Of a stretch of DNA of 11,614 nucleotides, positions 1 to 7,199 are shown piece after piece. This stretch comes from Flavobacterium psychrophilum (lineage in GTDB: Bacteria; Bacteroidota; Bacteroidia; Flavobacteriales; Flavobacteriaceae). Position 1 is the first letter of the stretch, and each line of letters opens with the position of its first letter. A program made the position numbers and the translations under genes. The stretch covers positions 26,480 through 38,093 of the forward strand of contig DZCQ01000025.1 of the NCBI GenBank assembly GCA_022730285.1, in the 5' to 3' direction. The notes beneath the pieces were generated by a model. The model ran no database searches, was not told the origin of the DNA, and worked only from the letters and a program-made list of their open reading frames with translations.

Positions 1-1
1 T

Positions 2-667
2 AAGTTAGTCACAAATTTTGTTAAAGAATCGATACTAGAAAACTTTAAATTGATTATGATTCGACCAGAATATGTCAGCTTGGCTAAAAATATGGTGCTT
101 CAAGAAAAATCGAAAGTATTAGTAGGTACTGTAATTAGTTTTCCTGACGGGAACAATACGTTACAAGAAAAGTTAGATGAGGCAACTATTACCATCGAAA
201 ATGGTGCAGATGAATTAGACTTTGTTGTAAATTATGAAGCCTTTAAAAACGGAAATATAGCAGAACTTAAAGAAGAAATATTGGCTTGTGCTAGTTTAGG
301 ATTGTCTAACAAAAAAGTGGTAAAATTTATTATAGAGGTAGCGGCGTTAAATGATCAACAAATAATTCAAATTTCGGCATTAATAAAAAACACAATAATT
401 AGTAATTTTAAAGAAGAAATGTACCCATTTGTTTTTGTAAAATCCTCTACTGGATTCTATTTAACAAAAGACAATTTGCCTAATGGTGCTACAATTCCTA
501 CCATAATTTTAATGCTAGAAAATGCTAGCCCATTGCCAATTAAAGCTGCTGGGGGAGTAAGAACGCAGGAAGAAGCTATGCAAATGATACAATTAGGCGT
601 TAAACGTATCGGAACATCGGCCGCAAAATTAATTTCACAAGGAGAAGAATCTACTGGAAATTATTAA
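2..667 (+). CDS. deoC: Deoxyribose-phosphate aldolase (partial, 5' end outside window)
   Basis: Cleaves 2-deoxyribose-5-phosphate to glyceraldehyde-3-phosphate and acetaldehyde in cytoplasmic deoxynucleoside salvage. The frame is open to the first bases of the window: codons before the first possible start (TTG at 50) read KLVTNFVKESILENFKL and run smoothly into the conserved part, so the true start lies upstream and roughly 25-30 residues are missing. Family motifs seen: GTVISFPDG (the usual GTVIxFP strand), ENGADELDFV with the conserved Asp, VFVKSSTGF with the Schiff-base Lys (codon 440-442), and IKAAGGVRT with the second active-site Lys (codon 542-544), then the phosphate-binding RIGTSAA. 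The long NYEAFKNGN...VVKFIIEVAAL form resembles the ~250-aa Flavobacteriia variant, from memory. The RemB-like gene starts 17 bp after the stop, so the two are probably co-transcribed. No terminator is visible between them. Confidence 0.9.
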   Translation, partial: KLVTNFVKESILENFKLIMIRPEYVSLAKNMVLQEKSKVLVGTVISFPDGNNTLQEKLDEATITIENGADELDFVVNYEAFKNGNIAELKEEILACASLGLSNKKVVKFIIEVAALNDQQIIQISALIKNTIISNFKEEMYPFVFVKSSTGFYLTKDNLPNGATIPTIILMLENASPLPIKAAGGVRTQEEAMQMIQLGVKRIGTSAAKLISQGEESTGNY

Positions 668-684
668 ACAAAAACAATTTATCT

Positions 685-2799
685 ATGAAAAAATATTTTT
701 CACTCATTATTTTTATTCTTTCTCAAAGCATATTTTCACAAGAGAATAATACAGAAAAATTTCCAGTTTTTCCAGCATGTCAAAAATCACAAGATTCAGA
801 GTTAGAAAATTGTTTTTATACTCAATTACAGGACTTTGTATATTCTAATTTTAAAGTTCCAGCTGATTTACAACAAAGGAATTTTAACGGAAAAATAATT
901 ACCCTGTTTGAAGTAGATACCACAGGAACCTTTAATGTCCTCTATATAGATGCAATGTATCCAGAATTAATTGTAGAAACTAAACGTGTTTTTGCTGCAA
1001 TTCCTAAAATAGACCCACCTACTTTTCAAGGAAAACCTACTTATGCAAAATATACCATTTCGATAGCAGTTCCCTTACAAACTGCTGCCCAGATATTGGC
1101 ACAAAAGCAATCTTTAGAAAATAAAACTGCAAATTCTACCTCCGTTTTAGCAAATAAAATAAATCCAGAATTTGATTTAGTAGAAAAACAGTATAAAAAA
1201 TTTAATAATCCACAATTCAAAAGCCATTTAAACATTCCGTTTTCACATAATTTATACACACAGTTTGATGATGAAATGAATCAAGTTGGAACGAATAACC
1301 ATACAGCTTCTAAACCATTTACCTATGCTGAAGTTGCAAGATATTATGATTTTGAAAAAGAAAATACAGCTTTGAGTTTACATAAAAAAAGTTGGTGGGG
1401 ACGTAAAATTTTTGACGAGAATTTGGTCGCAATTCAAGGAGAAGATTATTGGTTTACCCTAAACCCAATTTTTGATTTACGATTAGGAAAAAGCAATCCA
1501 AGTACTGAAAATTATACCTATTTAAATACTCGAGCAATCCAAATTCAAGGTGGTTTGGGTAAAGAACTTAACTTTACCACCACTATTTATGAAACACAAG
1601 GTTTTTTTGCAGATTATTATAACCGATATGCAATGTCTATTAAACCAAGTGGTGGGAATCCTGCAATAATACCAGGAATTGGAATTGCTAAAGATTTTCA
1701 AACAACACAATTTGATATTCCTTCGGCAGATGCAAATATTACCTACACACCAAATAAATTTATTAACCTGCAACTTGGATATAGCCGAAACTTTATTGGA
1801 GACGGATATAGATCTTTGTTAGAAGGTGATGGTGCCAGTCCGTACCCATATTTTAAGATAAATACCACTTTCTGGAAAATAAAATACACCAATACTTATA
1901 TGTGGCTTAAAGATGTTAGAGATGCAGTTACTATAGATAAAACTTTTGCTACAAAATATATGGCAAACCATTATTTAAGTTGGAATGTATCTAAAAAATT
2001 AAATATAGGCTTTTTTGAATCTGTAATTTGGTCTAACGACAATAATCGTGGCTTTGATGTAAATTTTGTAAACCCAATTATATTTTATCGTACAGTCGAG
2101 TTTTCTTCATCTGCTAGAAGTGGAAATGCTGTTTTAGGACTTACATCTAAATACAAATGGAATAATTTTGTTAATTTTTATGGCCAATTTTTACTAGACG
2201 AATTTTCTTTAGGTGATATGAAATCTGGTGAAAAAAGTTGGAAAAATAAATTTGGTTACCAAATAGGAGCTAAATATTACAATGCCTTTGGAATTAAAAA
2301 ATTATACCTTCAAGCAGAATATAACCAAGTGAGACCTTATGTATATGCTCACAGCAACCCAATTACAAACTATGGGCATAATAACCAGAGTATGGGACAC
2401 AATTGGGGGTCTAATTTTAAGGAAATAACATTTATTGCCAGATATTTTAAAAACAGGCTTTTTGCCGATGCTAAGTTGAGTATTGGAGAAAGAGGTTTTG
2501 ATTTTGATACAACAACCAATACGGCTAATTATGGTGCTAATATTTATAAAGATTATGACTTGGATAGAGCCTTTAATAATGGGGTAACAATAGGTCAGGG
2601 TAACAAGGCAAACTTATTAATTGCAGATATTCAGGCAGGATATTTGGTAAATCCGAATACTAATTTAAAATTATTTGCTAATTTTATTTTTAGAGATTTC
2701 TCACCACAGTTTGATACAGTTACACAATTTAAAGAAACTACCACTTGGATTACTGTTGGACTTAGAGCAGATGTATTTAATTGGTATTTAGATTATTAA
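685..2799 (+). CDS. remB: RemB-like gliding motility / Wzi-type outer-membrane barrel protein
   Basis: 704 aa, exported. The N-terminus is a signal peptide (Lys-rich start, hydrophobic IIFILSQSIFS, cleavage probably just before Gln19). Residues about 26-132 resemble the C-terminal domain of TonB energy transducers: FPAC at the start, a second Cys at 43, FNGKIITLFEVDTTG, then VFAAIPKIDP and a closing strand. From about 165 to the end it is rich in aromatic residues with alternating polar/hydrophobic strands, as in outer-membrane barrels. Stretches such as YSRNFIGDGYRSLLEGD, HYLSWNVSKKLNIGF, FVNPIIFYRTVEF and YGQFLLDEF recall Wzi-like capsule-assembly proteins and Flavobacterium RemB. RemB is a named gliding-motility protein in F. 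johnsoniae; its exact biochemical role is not something I can state. The assignment comes from recalled pattern and the deoC neighbourhood. A general Wzi-family outer-membrane protein is the alternative. Confidence 0.68.
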   Translation: MKKYFSLIIFILSQSIFSQENNTEKFPVFPACQKSQDSELENCFYTQLQDFVYSNFKVPADLQQRNFNGKIITLFEVDTTGTFNVLYIDAMYPELIVETKRVFAAIPKIDPPTFQGKPTYAKYTISIAVPLQTAAQILAQKQSLENKTANSTSVLANKINPEFDLVEKQYKKFNNPQFKSHLNIPFSHNLYTQFDDEMNQVGTNNHTASKPFTYAEVARYYDFEKENTALSLHKKSWWGRKIFDENLVAIQGEDYWFTLNPIFDLRLGKSNPSTENYTYLNTRAIQIQGGLGKELNFTTTIYETQGFFADYYNRYAMSIKPSGGNPAIIPGIGIAKDFQTTQFDIPSADANITYTPNKFINLQLGYSRNFIGDGYRSLLEGDGASPYPYFKINTTFWKIKYTNTYMWLKDVRDAVTIDKTFATKYMANHYLSWNVSKKLNIGFFESVIWSNDNNRGFDVNFVNPIIFYRTVEFSSSARSGNAVLGLTSKYKWNNFVNFYGQFLLDEFSLGDMKSGEKSWKNKFGYQIGAKYYNAFGIKKLYLQAEYNQVRPYVYAHSNPITNYGHNNQSMGHNWGSNFKEITFIARYFKNRLFADAKLSIGERGFDFDTTTNTANYGANIYKDYDLDRAFNNGVTIGQGNKANLLIADIQAGYLVNPNTNLKLFANFIFRDFSPQFDTVTQFKETTTWITVGLRADVFNWYLDY

Positions 2800-2863
2800 T
2801 TCCTAACAAAGATAAATGTATATAAGAAATATTTTTATTCATTAATAATGACTAGAATTATAG

Positions 2864-2896
2864 TTGTATTTTTTACATACAAAAAGTGTACATTTG
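2864..2896 (+). promoter_or_regulatory. Bacteroidota-type promoter of the class-V PLP enzyme gene
   Basis: TTG at 2864-2866 and TACATTTG at 2889-2896 match the -33 TTG and -7 TAnnTTTG boxes, with a 22-bp spacer. Transcription would start near 2903, leaving a leader of only about 15 nt before the ATG at 2919. The -7 box lies inside an inverted repeat, GTACA-TT-TGTAC (2888-2899). Confidence 0.6.
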
Positions 2897-2918
2897 TACC
2901 TTAAAATTATAATTTCGC

Positions 2919-4403
2919 ATGGCAGTTACAGTCCCTACATTATTAGAAGAATATTTCTCTCCATTCAGAGAAAATATTATTGGAATTAATCAAGAATTTT
3001 TGTCACCTTACGGAACGCAAAAAATGATTTATACAGATTGGACTGCTAGTGGCAGATTATATGCCCCAATTGAACGTGCAATGCTAGAGAATTTTGGCCC
3101 TTTTGTTGCAAATACACACACCGAAACCACAGCTTCTGGAACTGCTATGACAATAGCTTACCATCAAGCAAGAAACATTATTAAAAAACATATTAATGCA
3201 AATGAGAATGATATTTTAATAAGCGATGGAACAGGAATGACAGGTGTTATTAACAAATTTCAACGTATTCTAGGATTGAAATTGTCAGAAAATTTAAAAG
3301 AATTTACTACCATTCCAGACGTAATAAAGCCAATTGTTTTTATTTCCCACATGGAGCACCATTCCAACCAGACTTCTTGGCTAGAAACCATTGCAGATGT
3401 TGAGATAATTCCAGCAGATAATCAAGGGCTTTTATGTCTAGAAAAACTTTCCGAATTATTAGAAAAACATAAAGAAAGGGTTTTTAAAATTGCTTCTATC
3501 ACTTCTTGTTCTAACGTTACAGGAATCAAAACGCCTTACTATGAAGTTGCAAAGCTGATGCACCAAAATAAAGGGGTTTGCTTTGTAGATTTTGCTTGTT
3601 CCGGACCTTATGTCCCTATTGATATGCACCCAAACGATTCAGAAAGTTATTTAGATGCTATTTTCTTCTCTCCACACAAATTTTTAGGTGGACCTGGAAC
3701 TTCTGGAATACTTGTTTTTAATAAAAATTTATATAAGAATAATATTCCAGATTGTCCTGGCGGAGGCACCGTTTCATGGACTAATCCTTGGGGAGAACAC
3801 AAATATCTGGATAATATAGAAGATAGAGAAGATGGTGGAACACCTGGCTTTTTGCAACTAATCAAAACTGCTTTAGCAATCAAGTTGAAAGAAAAAATGG
3901 GGGTACAAAATATTATAGACAGAGAACATGAATTGGTTTCTTATGTTTTTGACAGATTGTCTAACAATAAAAACATAACAATACTAGCAAATCAAAATAA
4001 AGATAGATTAGGCGTATTTTCGTTTTATATATCTAATTTACATTACAATCTTGGGGTTAAATTATTAAACGATAAGTTCGGAATTCAAACACGTGGAGGT
4101 TGCAGTTGTGCTGGAACTTATGGGCATTATTTATTGCATGTAAATCATGAAATGTCTCATAACTTAATTTGCGAAATTGGTTCTGGCGAATTAATAAATA
4201 AACCAGGTTGGATACGAATGTCTATACATCCTACCACAACCTCCGAAGAAATAAAATATGTTTGTGATAGTATTATAGAACTATCTATGAACCACGAAGA
4301 TTGGGGGAAAGATTATTTTTATGACAAACGTACAAATGAATTCACACATCAAAATGCCTTAAATACAGAAAATGAAATGGTATTAAGTTGGTTTGCAATA
4401 TAA
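2919..4403 (+). CDS. Class-V-fold PLP enzyme, cysteine desulfurase-like, with CSC active-site loop
   Basis: 494 aa cytosolic enzyme of the fold-type I class-V aminotransferase/cysteine desulfurase superfamily. In order: TDWTASGRLYAP near residue 40, the equivalent of the N-terminal DNAAT region; MEHHSN at 145-150 (His pair where the cofactor-stacking His sits); FVDFACSGP with PLP-binding Asp224; FFSPHKFLGGPG with the Schiff-base Lys254; GGGTVSW at 281-287; and TRGGCSCAGTYGH with Cys395 and Cys397 where SufS-type enzymes have their catalytic Cys. At 494 aa it is clearly longer than SufS (about 400 aa), with extra C-terminal sequence rich in His, Asn and Glu. These residues support a PLP enzyme that may handle sulfur or selenium, but no SufE/IscU-type acceptor or Suf gene is adjacent, so substrate is open. 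It stands as its own unit behind the promoter at 2864-2896 and converges with the acyltransferase gene, only 21 bp away. Confidence 0.85.
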   Translation: MAVTVPTLLEEYFSPFRENIIGINQEFLSPYGTQKMIYTDWTASGRLYAPIERAMLENFGPFVANTHTETTASGTAMTIAYHQARNIIKKHINANENDILISDGTGMTGVINKFQRILGLKLSENLKEFTTIPDVIKPIVFISHMEHHSNQTSWLETIADVEIIPADNQGLLCLEKLSELLEKHKERVFKIASITSCSNVTGIKTPYYEVAKLMHQNKGVCFVDFACSGPYVPIDMHPNDSESYLDAIFFSPHKFLGGPGTSGILVFNKNLYKNNIPDCPGGGTVSWTNPWGEHKYLDNIEDREDGGTPGFLQLIKTALAIKLKEKMGVQNIIDREHELVSYVFDRLSNNKNITILANQNKDRLGVFSFYISNLHYNLGVKLLNDKFGIQTRGGCSCAGTYGHYLLHVNHEMSHNLICEIGSGELINKPGWIRMSIHPTTTSEEIKYVCDSIIELSMNHEDWGKDYFYDKRTNEFTHQNALNTENEMVLSWFAI

Positions 4404-4424
4404 CTATTTAGCTATACAAGGATG

Positions 4425-5297
4425 TTACTTTTTTTGATGTTTCCAGCGTTTGTGAGTCCATAAGTAGTATTCTGGTGCTTCTTTAATCTGATTTTCGACT
4501 AATTTGATAAAACGCTCTGAGATAGAATTTTCTTTTTCTAAAGAGATATTTTCGGTTAATACTTCAAAACTAGCTTGATAATATCCACGTTTTATTTTTT
4601 TAGTTTGCAAGAAAACAACATTCATATCATGTTTTCTAGCAAGATTTTCGGCTCCAGTATGGATAGGTGTTTCTATACCCATAAAAGTGTACCAATGCAT
4701 ATTGTCAGAAAACCGAGGTGTTTGGTCGCTTGCAAATCCAAAAACACCTAATATCCCTTTTTTATAATTATCTTCAATGGTAAGAGCAGTTTCTTTGGTG
4801 CTAATTAGTTGTGCTTTAAATTTTGACCTAATTTTTTTTACTAATCTATCAAAATATTTATTTGCTATTTTTTTATAAATACCATATCCAACAAAATTAA
4901 TGTGATAATTCATGGAAACTGCCCATTCATAGCTTGCATAATGTGCACAAACTAGTGCAATACTTTTTTGTTTTTTTTCCAAATCTAAATATACTTCTAG
5001 GTTTTTAAAAGTATAATGCTTCTCCATTTCTTTTTGCGAAAGCCCCATTGTTTTTATCATTTCTAAAAACATATCACACAAATGGTGGTAAAATTTAATT
5101 TCTATTTGCACCCTTTCTTTGTCCGATAAATTTGGAAATGCAAGCTGAATGTTATTTCTAACTACTTTTTTTCTGTATCCAATTACATAATATACTAATA
5201 CAAAAATAAAATCAGAAAGAATATATAAAATTCTAAATGGAAGTATCGAAATTATCCATAAAATAGGATATAAAATTAAATATAGAAAAAATTGCAT
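4425..5297 (-). CDS. LpxL/HtrB-family lysophospholipid (lipid A-type) acyltransferase
   Basis: 290 aa. This family transfers acyl chains from acyl-ACP at the inner membrane, most often to lipid A precursors; in Bacteroidota some members act on other lipids. Evidence: a hydrophobic N-terminus (about residues 1-40) followed by basic YRKKVVRNNIQLAFPNLS, typical of the family; HYASYE with His119 and Glu124, the HX4E catalytic pair; GVFGFASDQTP (Asp191-Gln192) and FMGIETPIHTGAENLARK, the usual DQ...F.G....H.G...A.. block; and C-terminal YYLWTHKRWK. An ATG further upstream (5394-5396) extends the frame by 33 residues that match nothing in the family. I chose the ATG at 5295-5297 because the protein then begins with the membrane anchor at normal length and follows a TATATTTG box (5312-5319, minus strand). 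It is divergent from the rhomboid gene. The acyl acceptor cannot be told from sequence. Confidence 0.85.
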   Translation of the reverse strand: MQFFLYLILYPILWIISILPFRILYILSDFIFVLVYYVIGYRKKVVRNNIQLAFPNLSDKERVQIEIKFYHHLCDMFLEMIKTMGLSQKEMEKHYTFKNLEVYLDLEKKQKSIALVCAHYASYEWAVSMNYHINFVGYGIYKKIANKYFDRLVKKIRSKFKAQLISTKETALTIEDNYKKGILGVFGFASDQTPRFSDNMHWYTFMGIETPIHTGAENLARKHDMNVVFLQTKKIKRGYYQASFEVLTENISLEKENSISERFIKLVENQIKEAPEYYLWTHKRWKHQKK

Positions 5298-5311
5298 AAT
5301 AAATTTTTGTG

Positions 5312-5319
5312 CAAATATA
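5312..5319 (-). promoter_or_regulatory. Probable -7 box of the acyltransferase gene
   Basis: On the minus strand this reads TATATTTG, a perfect TAnnTTTG. No clear TTG stands at the expected -33 distance. Transcription would begin only about 8 nt before the ATG at 5297, giving a very short leader. It supports the shorter start of the acyltransferase, because a longer protein would require transcription to begin upstream of 5396. Confidence 0.35.
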
Positions 5320-5383
5320 CAGTAAAATACAATTATTTGTACTAACTTATACATTTCATGAAATTTTAATCTAGTATTTTTAG

Positions 5384-5391
5384 TATTTTTG
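5384..5391 (+). promoter_or_regulatory. Probable -7 box of the rhomboid gene
   Basis: TATTTTTG matches TAnnTTTG; the -33 element is weak (ATG rather than TTG at 5358-5360, 23-bp spacer). It is followed by GTACAA, so TTGTACAA (5389-5396) forms an 8-bp palindrome like the longer one at the 7851 gene. A start near 5398 would leave a leader of about 70 nt. It faces away from the acyltransferase -7 box, about 65 bp off. Confidence 0.4.
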
Positions 5392-5467
5392 TACAATTAT
5401 TTTCTTTAATTAATTTATACGAAAATATTTTTAGAAAGCATCTTTTACAACCCAAAAATAAAGAAAC

Positions 5468-6109
5468 ATGAATACAATGCTGCTTGCTATTATTATTGCA
5501 AATGTCTTAGTTAGTTACCAAGGATTTTCTAATTATGCTTTTTTCAGAAAATATGAATTTCATGTAGGAAGCATTAAAAATGGAGAACAAATACGAATGT
5601 TTAGTAGTGCATTTTTGCATGCAGATATGGGACATTTATTTTTTAATATGTTCACCTTGTATATGTTTGCCCCGGTTTTAACAAATTATTTAGGAGACTT
5701 TTTTTTCTTAACGGTTTATATGGGAAGTTTGCTTGCAGGAAGTTTACTTACATTATATTTTCATAATTCCGATAATAATTATCGTGCCGTAGGAGCCTCT
5801 GGAGCTGTTACTGGAGTTTTGTATGCTGCTATTCTACTAAATCCTTCCATGAGTTTGTATTTATTTTTTATCCCAATCCCAATTCCTGCTTATATTTTTG
5901 GAATAGGATATTTGCTATATTCCATATACGGAATGAGAGCAAAAAATGACAATATTGGTCATGTAGCACACTTTGGAGGAGCAATAGGTGGATATCTAAT
6001 TACTATTTTTAAAGAACCCGAAATGATTACTCAAAATACTTTGATGGTAATTTTGCTAGCCATTCCAATTATTTTGTTATTTGTATTGGCAAAAATGGGG
6101 AAATTGTAA
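5468..6109 (+). CDS. Rhomboid family intramembrane serine protease
   Basis: 213 aa integral membrane protease that cuts transmembrane segments of other proteins within the inner membrane. Catalytic features are complete: HADMGHLFFNMF carries His56 and Asn60, the oxyanion-hole pair; AVGASGAVTG contains the GxSG nucleophile Ser111; and GHVAHFGGAIGGY provides the general-base His168. About six hydrophobic segments fit the minimal six-helix rhomboid core: near residues 3-20, 55-72, 78-97, 110-124, 130-155 and 166-180, with another at the C-terminus (about 190-210). There is no extra soluble domain. It is divergent from the acyltransferase gene and followed after 63 bp by the SIMPL gene, which could be co-transcribed. 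The substrate is unknown. Confidence 0.93.
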   Translation: MNTMLLAIIIANVLVSYQGFSNYAFFRKYEFHVGSIKNGEQIRMFSSAFLHADMGHLFFNMFTLYMFAPVLTNYLGDFFFLTVYMGSLLAGSLLTLYFHNSDNNYRAVGASGAVTGVLYAAILLNPSMSLYLFFIPIPIPAYIFGIGYLLYSIYGMRAKNDNIGHVAHFGGAIGGYLITIFKEPEMITQNTLMVILLAIPIILLFVLAKMGKL

Positions 6110-6172
6110 GATTGGCATGCTATTTGTTTTTATATATCAAAGCACTAAAATATAATATTTGCTAGAAAAAAA

Positions 6173-6871
6173 ATGAAAATTATGAAAAAAATTGCACTCT
6201 TAACCGTCTTATTTATAACAATGAATGTATTTGCACAAGAAAAGAATATATCACAAATTAATGTTTCGGGAGAAGGAAAAATAAAAGTAATTCCAGATGT
6301 AGCAATTATATCGTTGGGGGTTGAAAATACAGGGAAAAATGCTGCAGAAGTAAAAATAGTAAATGATGAAATTGTAGATAAATTACTTAAATATATCAAA
6401 AAAAATAATATTCCGTCTGCTGATTTTCAAACAGCAAACGTCGGTTTATATAAAAACTATGATTATGAAAAAAAGAAATATAACTACATTGCAAAGCAAG
6501 AGATAACCGTAACTATCAAAGATTTAGCTAAATACAACGAATTCATGATGGGAGTTACCGAAACGGGAGTTACCACAATACAAGGTGTTAAATTTAAATC
6601 TTCCAAAATAGACTTTTATCAAGCCGAAGCCAGAAAAAAAGCGATGTTAAATGCGAAACAAAAAGCGTTAGATTATGTGTCGGTAATAAATCAAAAAGTT
6701 GGCAAAGCACTGTTAATATCAGACAATTCCGAAAGTAATCATGCACGACCAATATATAAAAATATGGCAATGGCAACCTTAGATAGCTCTATGGAAAAAC
6801 CAAACGAAACACTTGCTATTGGTGAAATAGAAATTATTTCGAATGTGCAAGTAGCATTTGTTTTAGAGTAA
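6173..6871 (+). CDS. SIMPL (DUF541) domain periplasmic protein
   Basis: 232 aa from the first ATG; the ATG at 6182 (fourth codon) would give a tidier signal peptide starting MKKIALLTVLF and is an equally likely start. The hydrophobic stretch ends in NVFAQ, a typical Flavobacteriia cleavage site, so the protein is probably periplasmic. The mature part is one SIMPL domain: INVSGEGKIKVIPDVAIISLGVE opens it, followed by a helix with repeated Lys/Val, the strand NYIAKQEITVTI, GVKFKSSK, and the helix ARKKAMLNAKQKALDYV. SIMPL proteins are oligomeric envelope proteins without a well-defined enzymatic role; some are linked to oxidative stress or outer-membrane integrity. It lies 63 bp after the rhomboid gene on the same strand. 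A near-miss -7 sequence (AATATTTG, 6154-6161) is present, so whether it has its own promoter is unclear. Confidence 0.88.
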   Translation: MKIMKKIALLTVLFITMNVFAQEKNISQINVSGEGKIKVIPDVAIISLGVENTGKNAAEVKIVNDEIVDKLLKYIKKNNIPSADFQTANVGLYKNYDYEKKKYNYIAKQEITVTIKDLAKYNEFMMGVTETGVTTIQGVKFKSSKIDFYQAEARKKAMLNAKQKALDYVSVINQKVGKALLISDNSESNHARPIYKNMAMATLDSSMEKPNETLAIGEIEIISNVQVAFVLE

Positions 6872-6882
6872 TGTTTACATTT

Positions 6883-6936
6883 AAAATGATACTTTGATTT
6901 TATTTTGAGAGTTATCATTAAAAAATGATACTTTTG
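6883..6936 (+). repeat. Repeated AAAATGATACTTT element, possible tandem promoter/operator
   Basis: AAAATGATACTTTG (6883-6896) and AAAATGATACTTTTG (6922-6936) are near-identical direct repeats 39 bp apart. Between them TATCATT (6913-6919) pairs with AATGATA (6924-6930) as a 7-bp-arm inverted repeat with a 4-nt loop. The second direct copy contains the -7 box of the downstream gene; the first has one T fewer and therefore a damaged -7 box. Confidence 0.6.
6905..6936 (+). promoter_or_regulatory. Promoter of the 76-aa gene
   Basis: TTG at 6905-6907, 21-bp spacer, TACTTTTG at 6929-6936, both boxes matching the Bacteroidota consensus. Transcription would start near 6943, about 11 nt before the ATG at 6954. 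The 3' arm of the TATCATT/AATGATA inverted repeat overlaps the -7 box, so a regulator binding there could block it. Confidence 0.5.
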
Positions 6937-6953
6937 TAAAAAAAATAAATTAG

Positions 6954-7184
6954 ATGATAAAGTCAATAGAAAAAAAAGGATTGTTTACTGGATATATTGA
7001 AAAAGATGCAAATGGAAACTTTTTTTGTGGCGAATTTCTTCTAGATTATCGGCTAGTTATGTCTAAATTTAAATTAGGAGATAAGATAACAATAAAAACA
7101 GTTATTGAAAATCCTAGCGATATTTCGCACAAAATATATCCCAAAAAATCTAAAAACTTCGCATTATTTAATTTAAAACCATAA
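6954..7184 (+). CDS. Small conserved-looking hypothetical protein (76 aa)
   Basis: I do not recognise the family. The 76 residues are basic and lack a signal peptide or membrane segment, so the product is probably cytosolic. FTGYIEKDANGNFFCGEFLLDYRL and KLGDKITIKTVIENPSD read like alternating beta strands with Gly/Asp/Asn turns, suggesting a small all-beta domain; one Cys at 25; a Lys-rich tail (KIYPKKSKNFALFNLKP). It is supported as a gene by a good promoter just upstream, by filling the space between SIMPL and the next gene, and by a composition typical of real proteins. It converges on the 182-aa gene with only 15 bp between stops. No function is proposed. Confidence 0.65.
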   Translation: MIKSIEKKGLFTGYIEKDANGNFFCGEFLLDYRLVMSKFKLGDKITIKTVIENPSDISHKIYPKKSKNFALFNLKP

Positions 7185-7199
7185 GTCCAGATTCGATTT

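Noticed and set aside
50..52. TTG as start of deoC
   Set aside because: The frame is open to the window edge and the upstream codons read as normal aldolase sequence, so the gene is simply cut by the window.
4404..4424. Terminator between the convergent PLP enzyme and acyltransferase genes
   Set aside because: Only 21 bp, with no convincing stem followed by a T-run.
5298..5396. 33-residue N-terminal extension of the acyltransferase
   Set aside because: It does not fit the LpxL family, overlaps the gene's own -7 box and the divergent promoter, and the shorter start gives the normal length.
6154..6161. AATATTTG as the SIMPL gene promoter
   Set aside because: It misses the TA of TAnnTTTG by one base and the spacing to a TTG is poor; co-transcription with the rhomboid gene is as likely.
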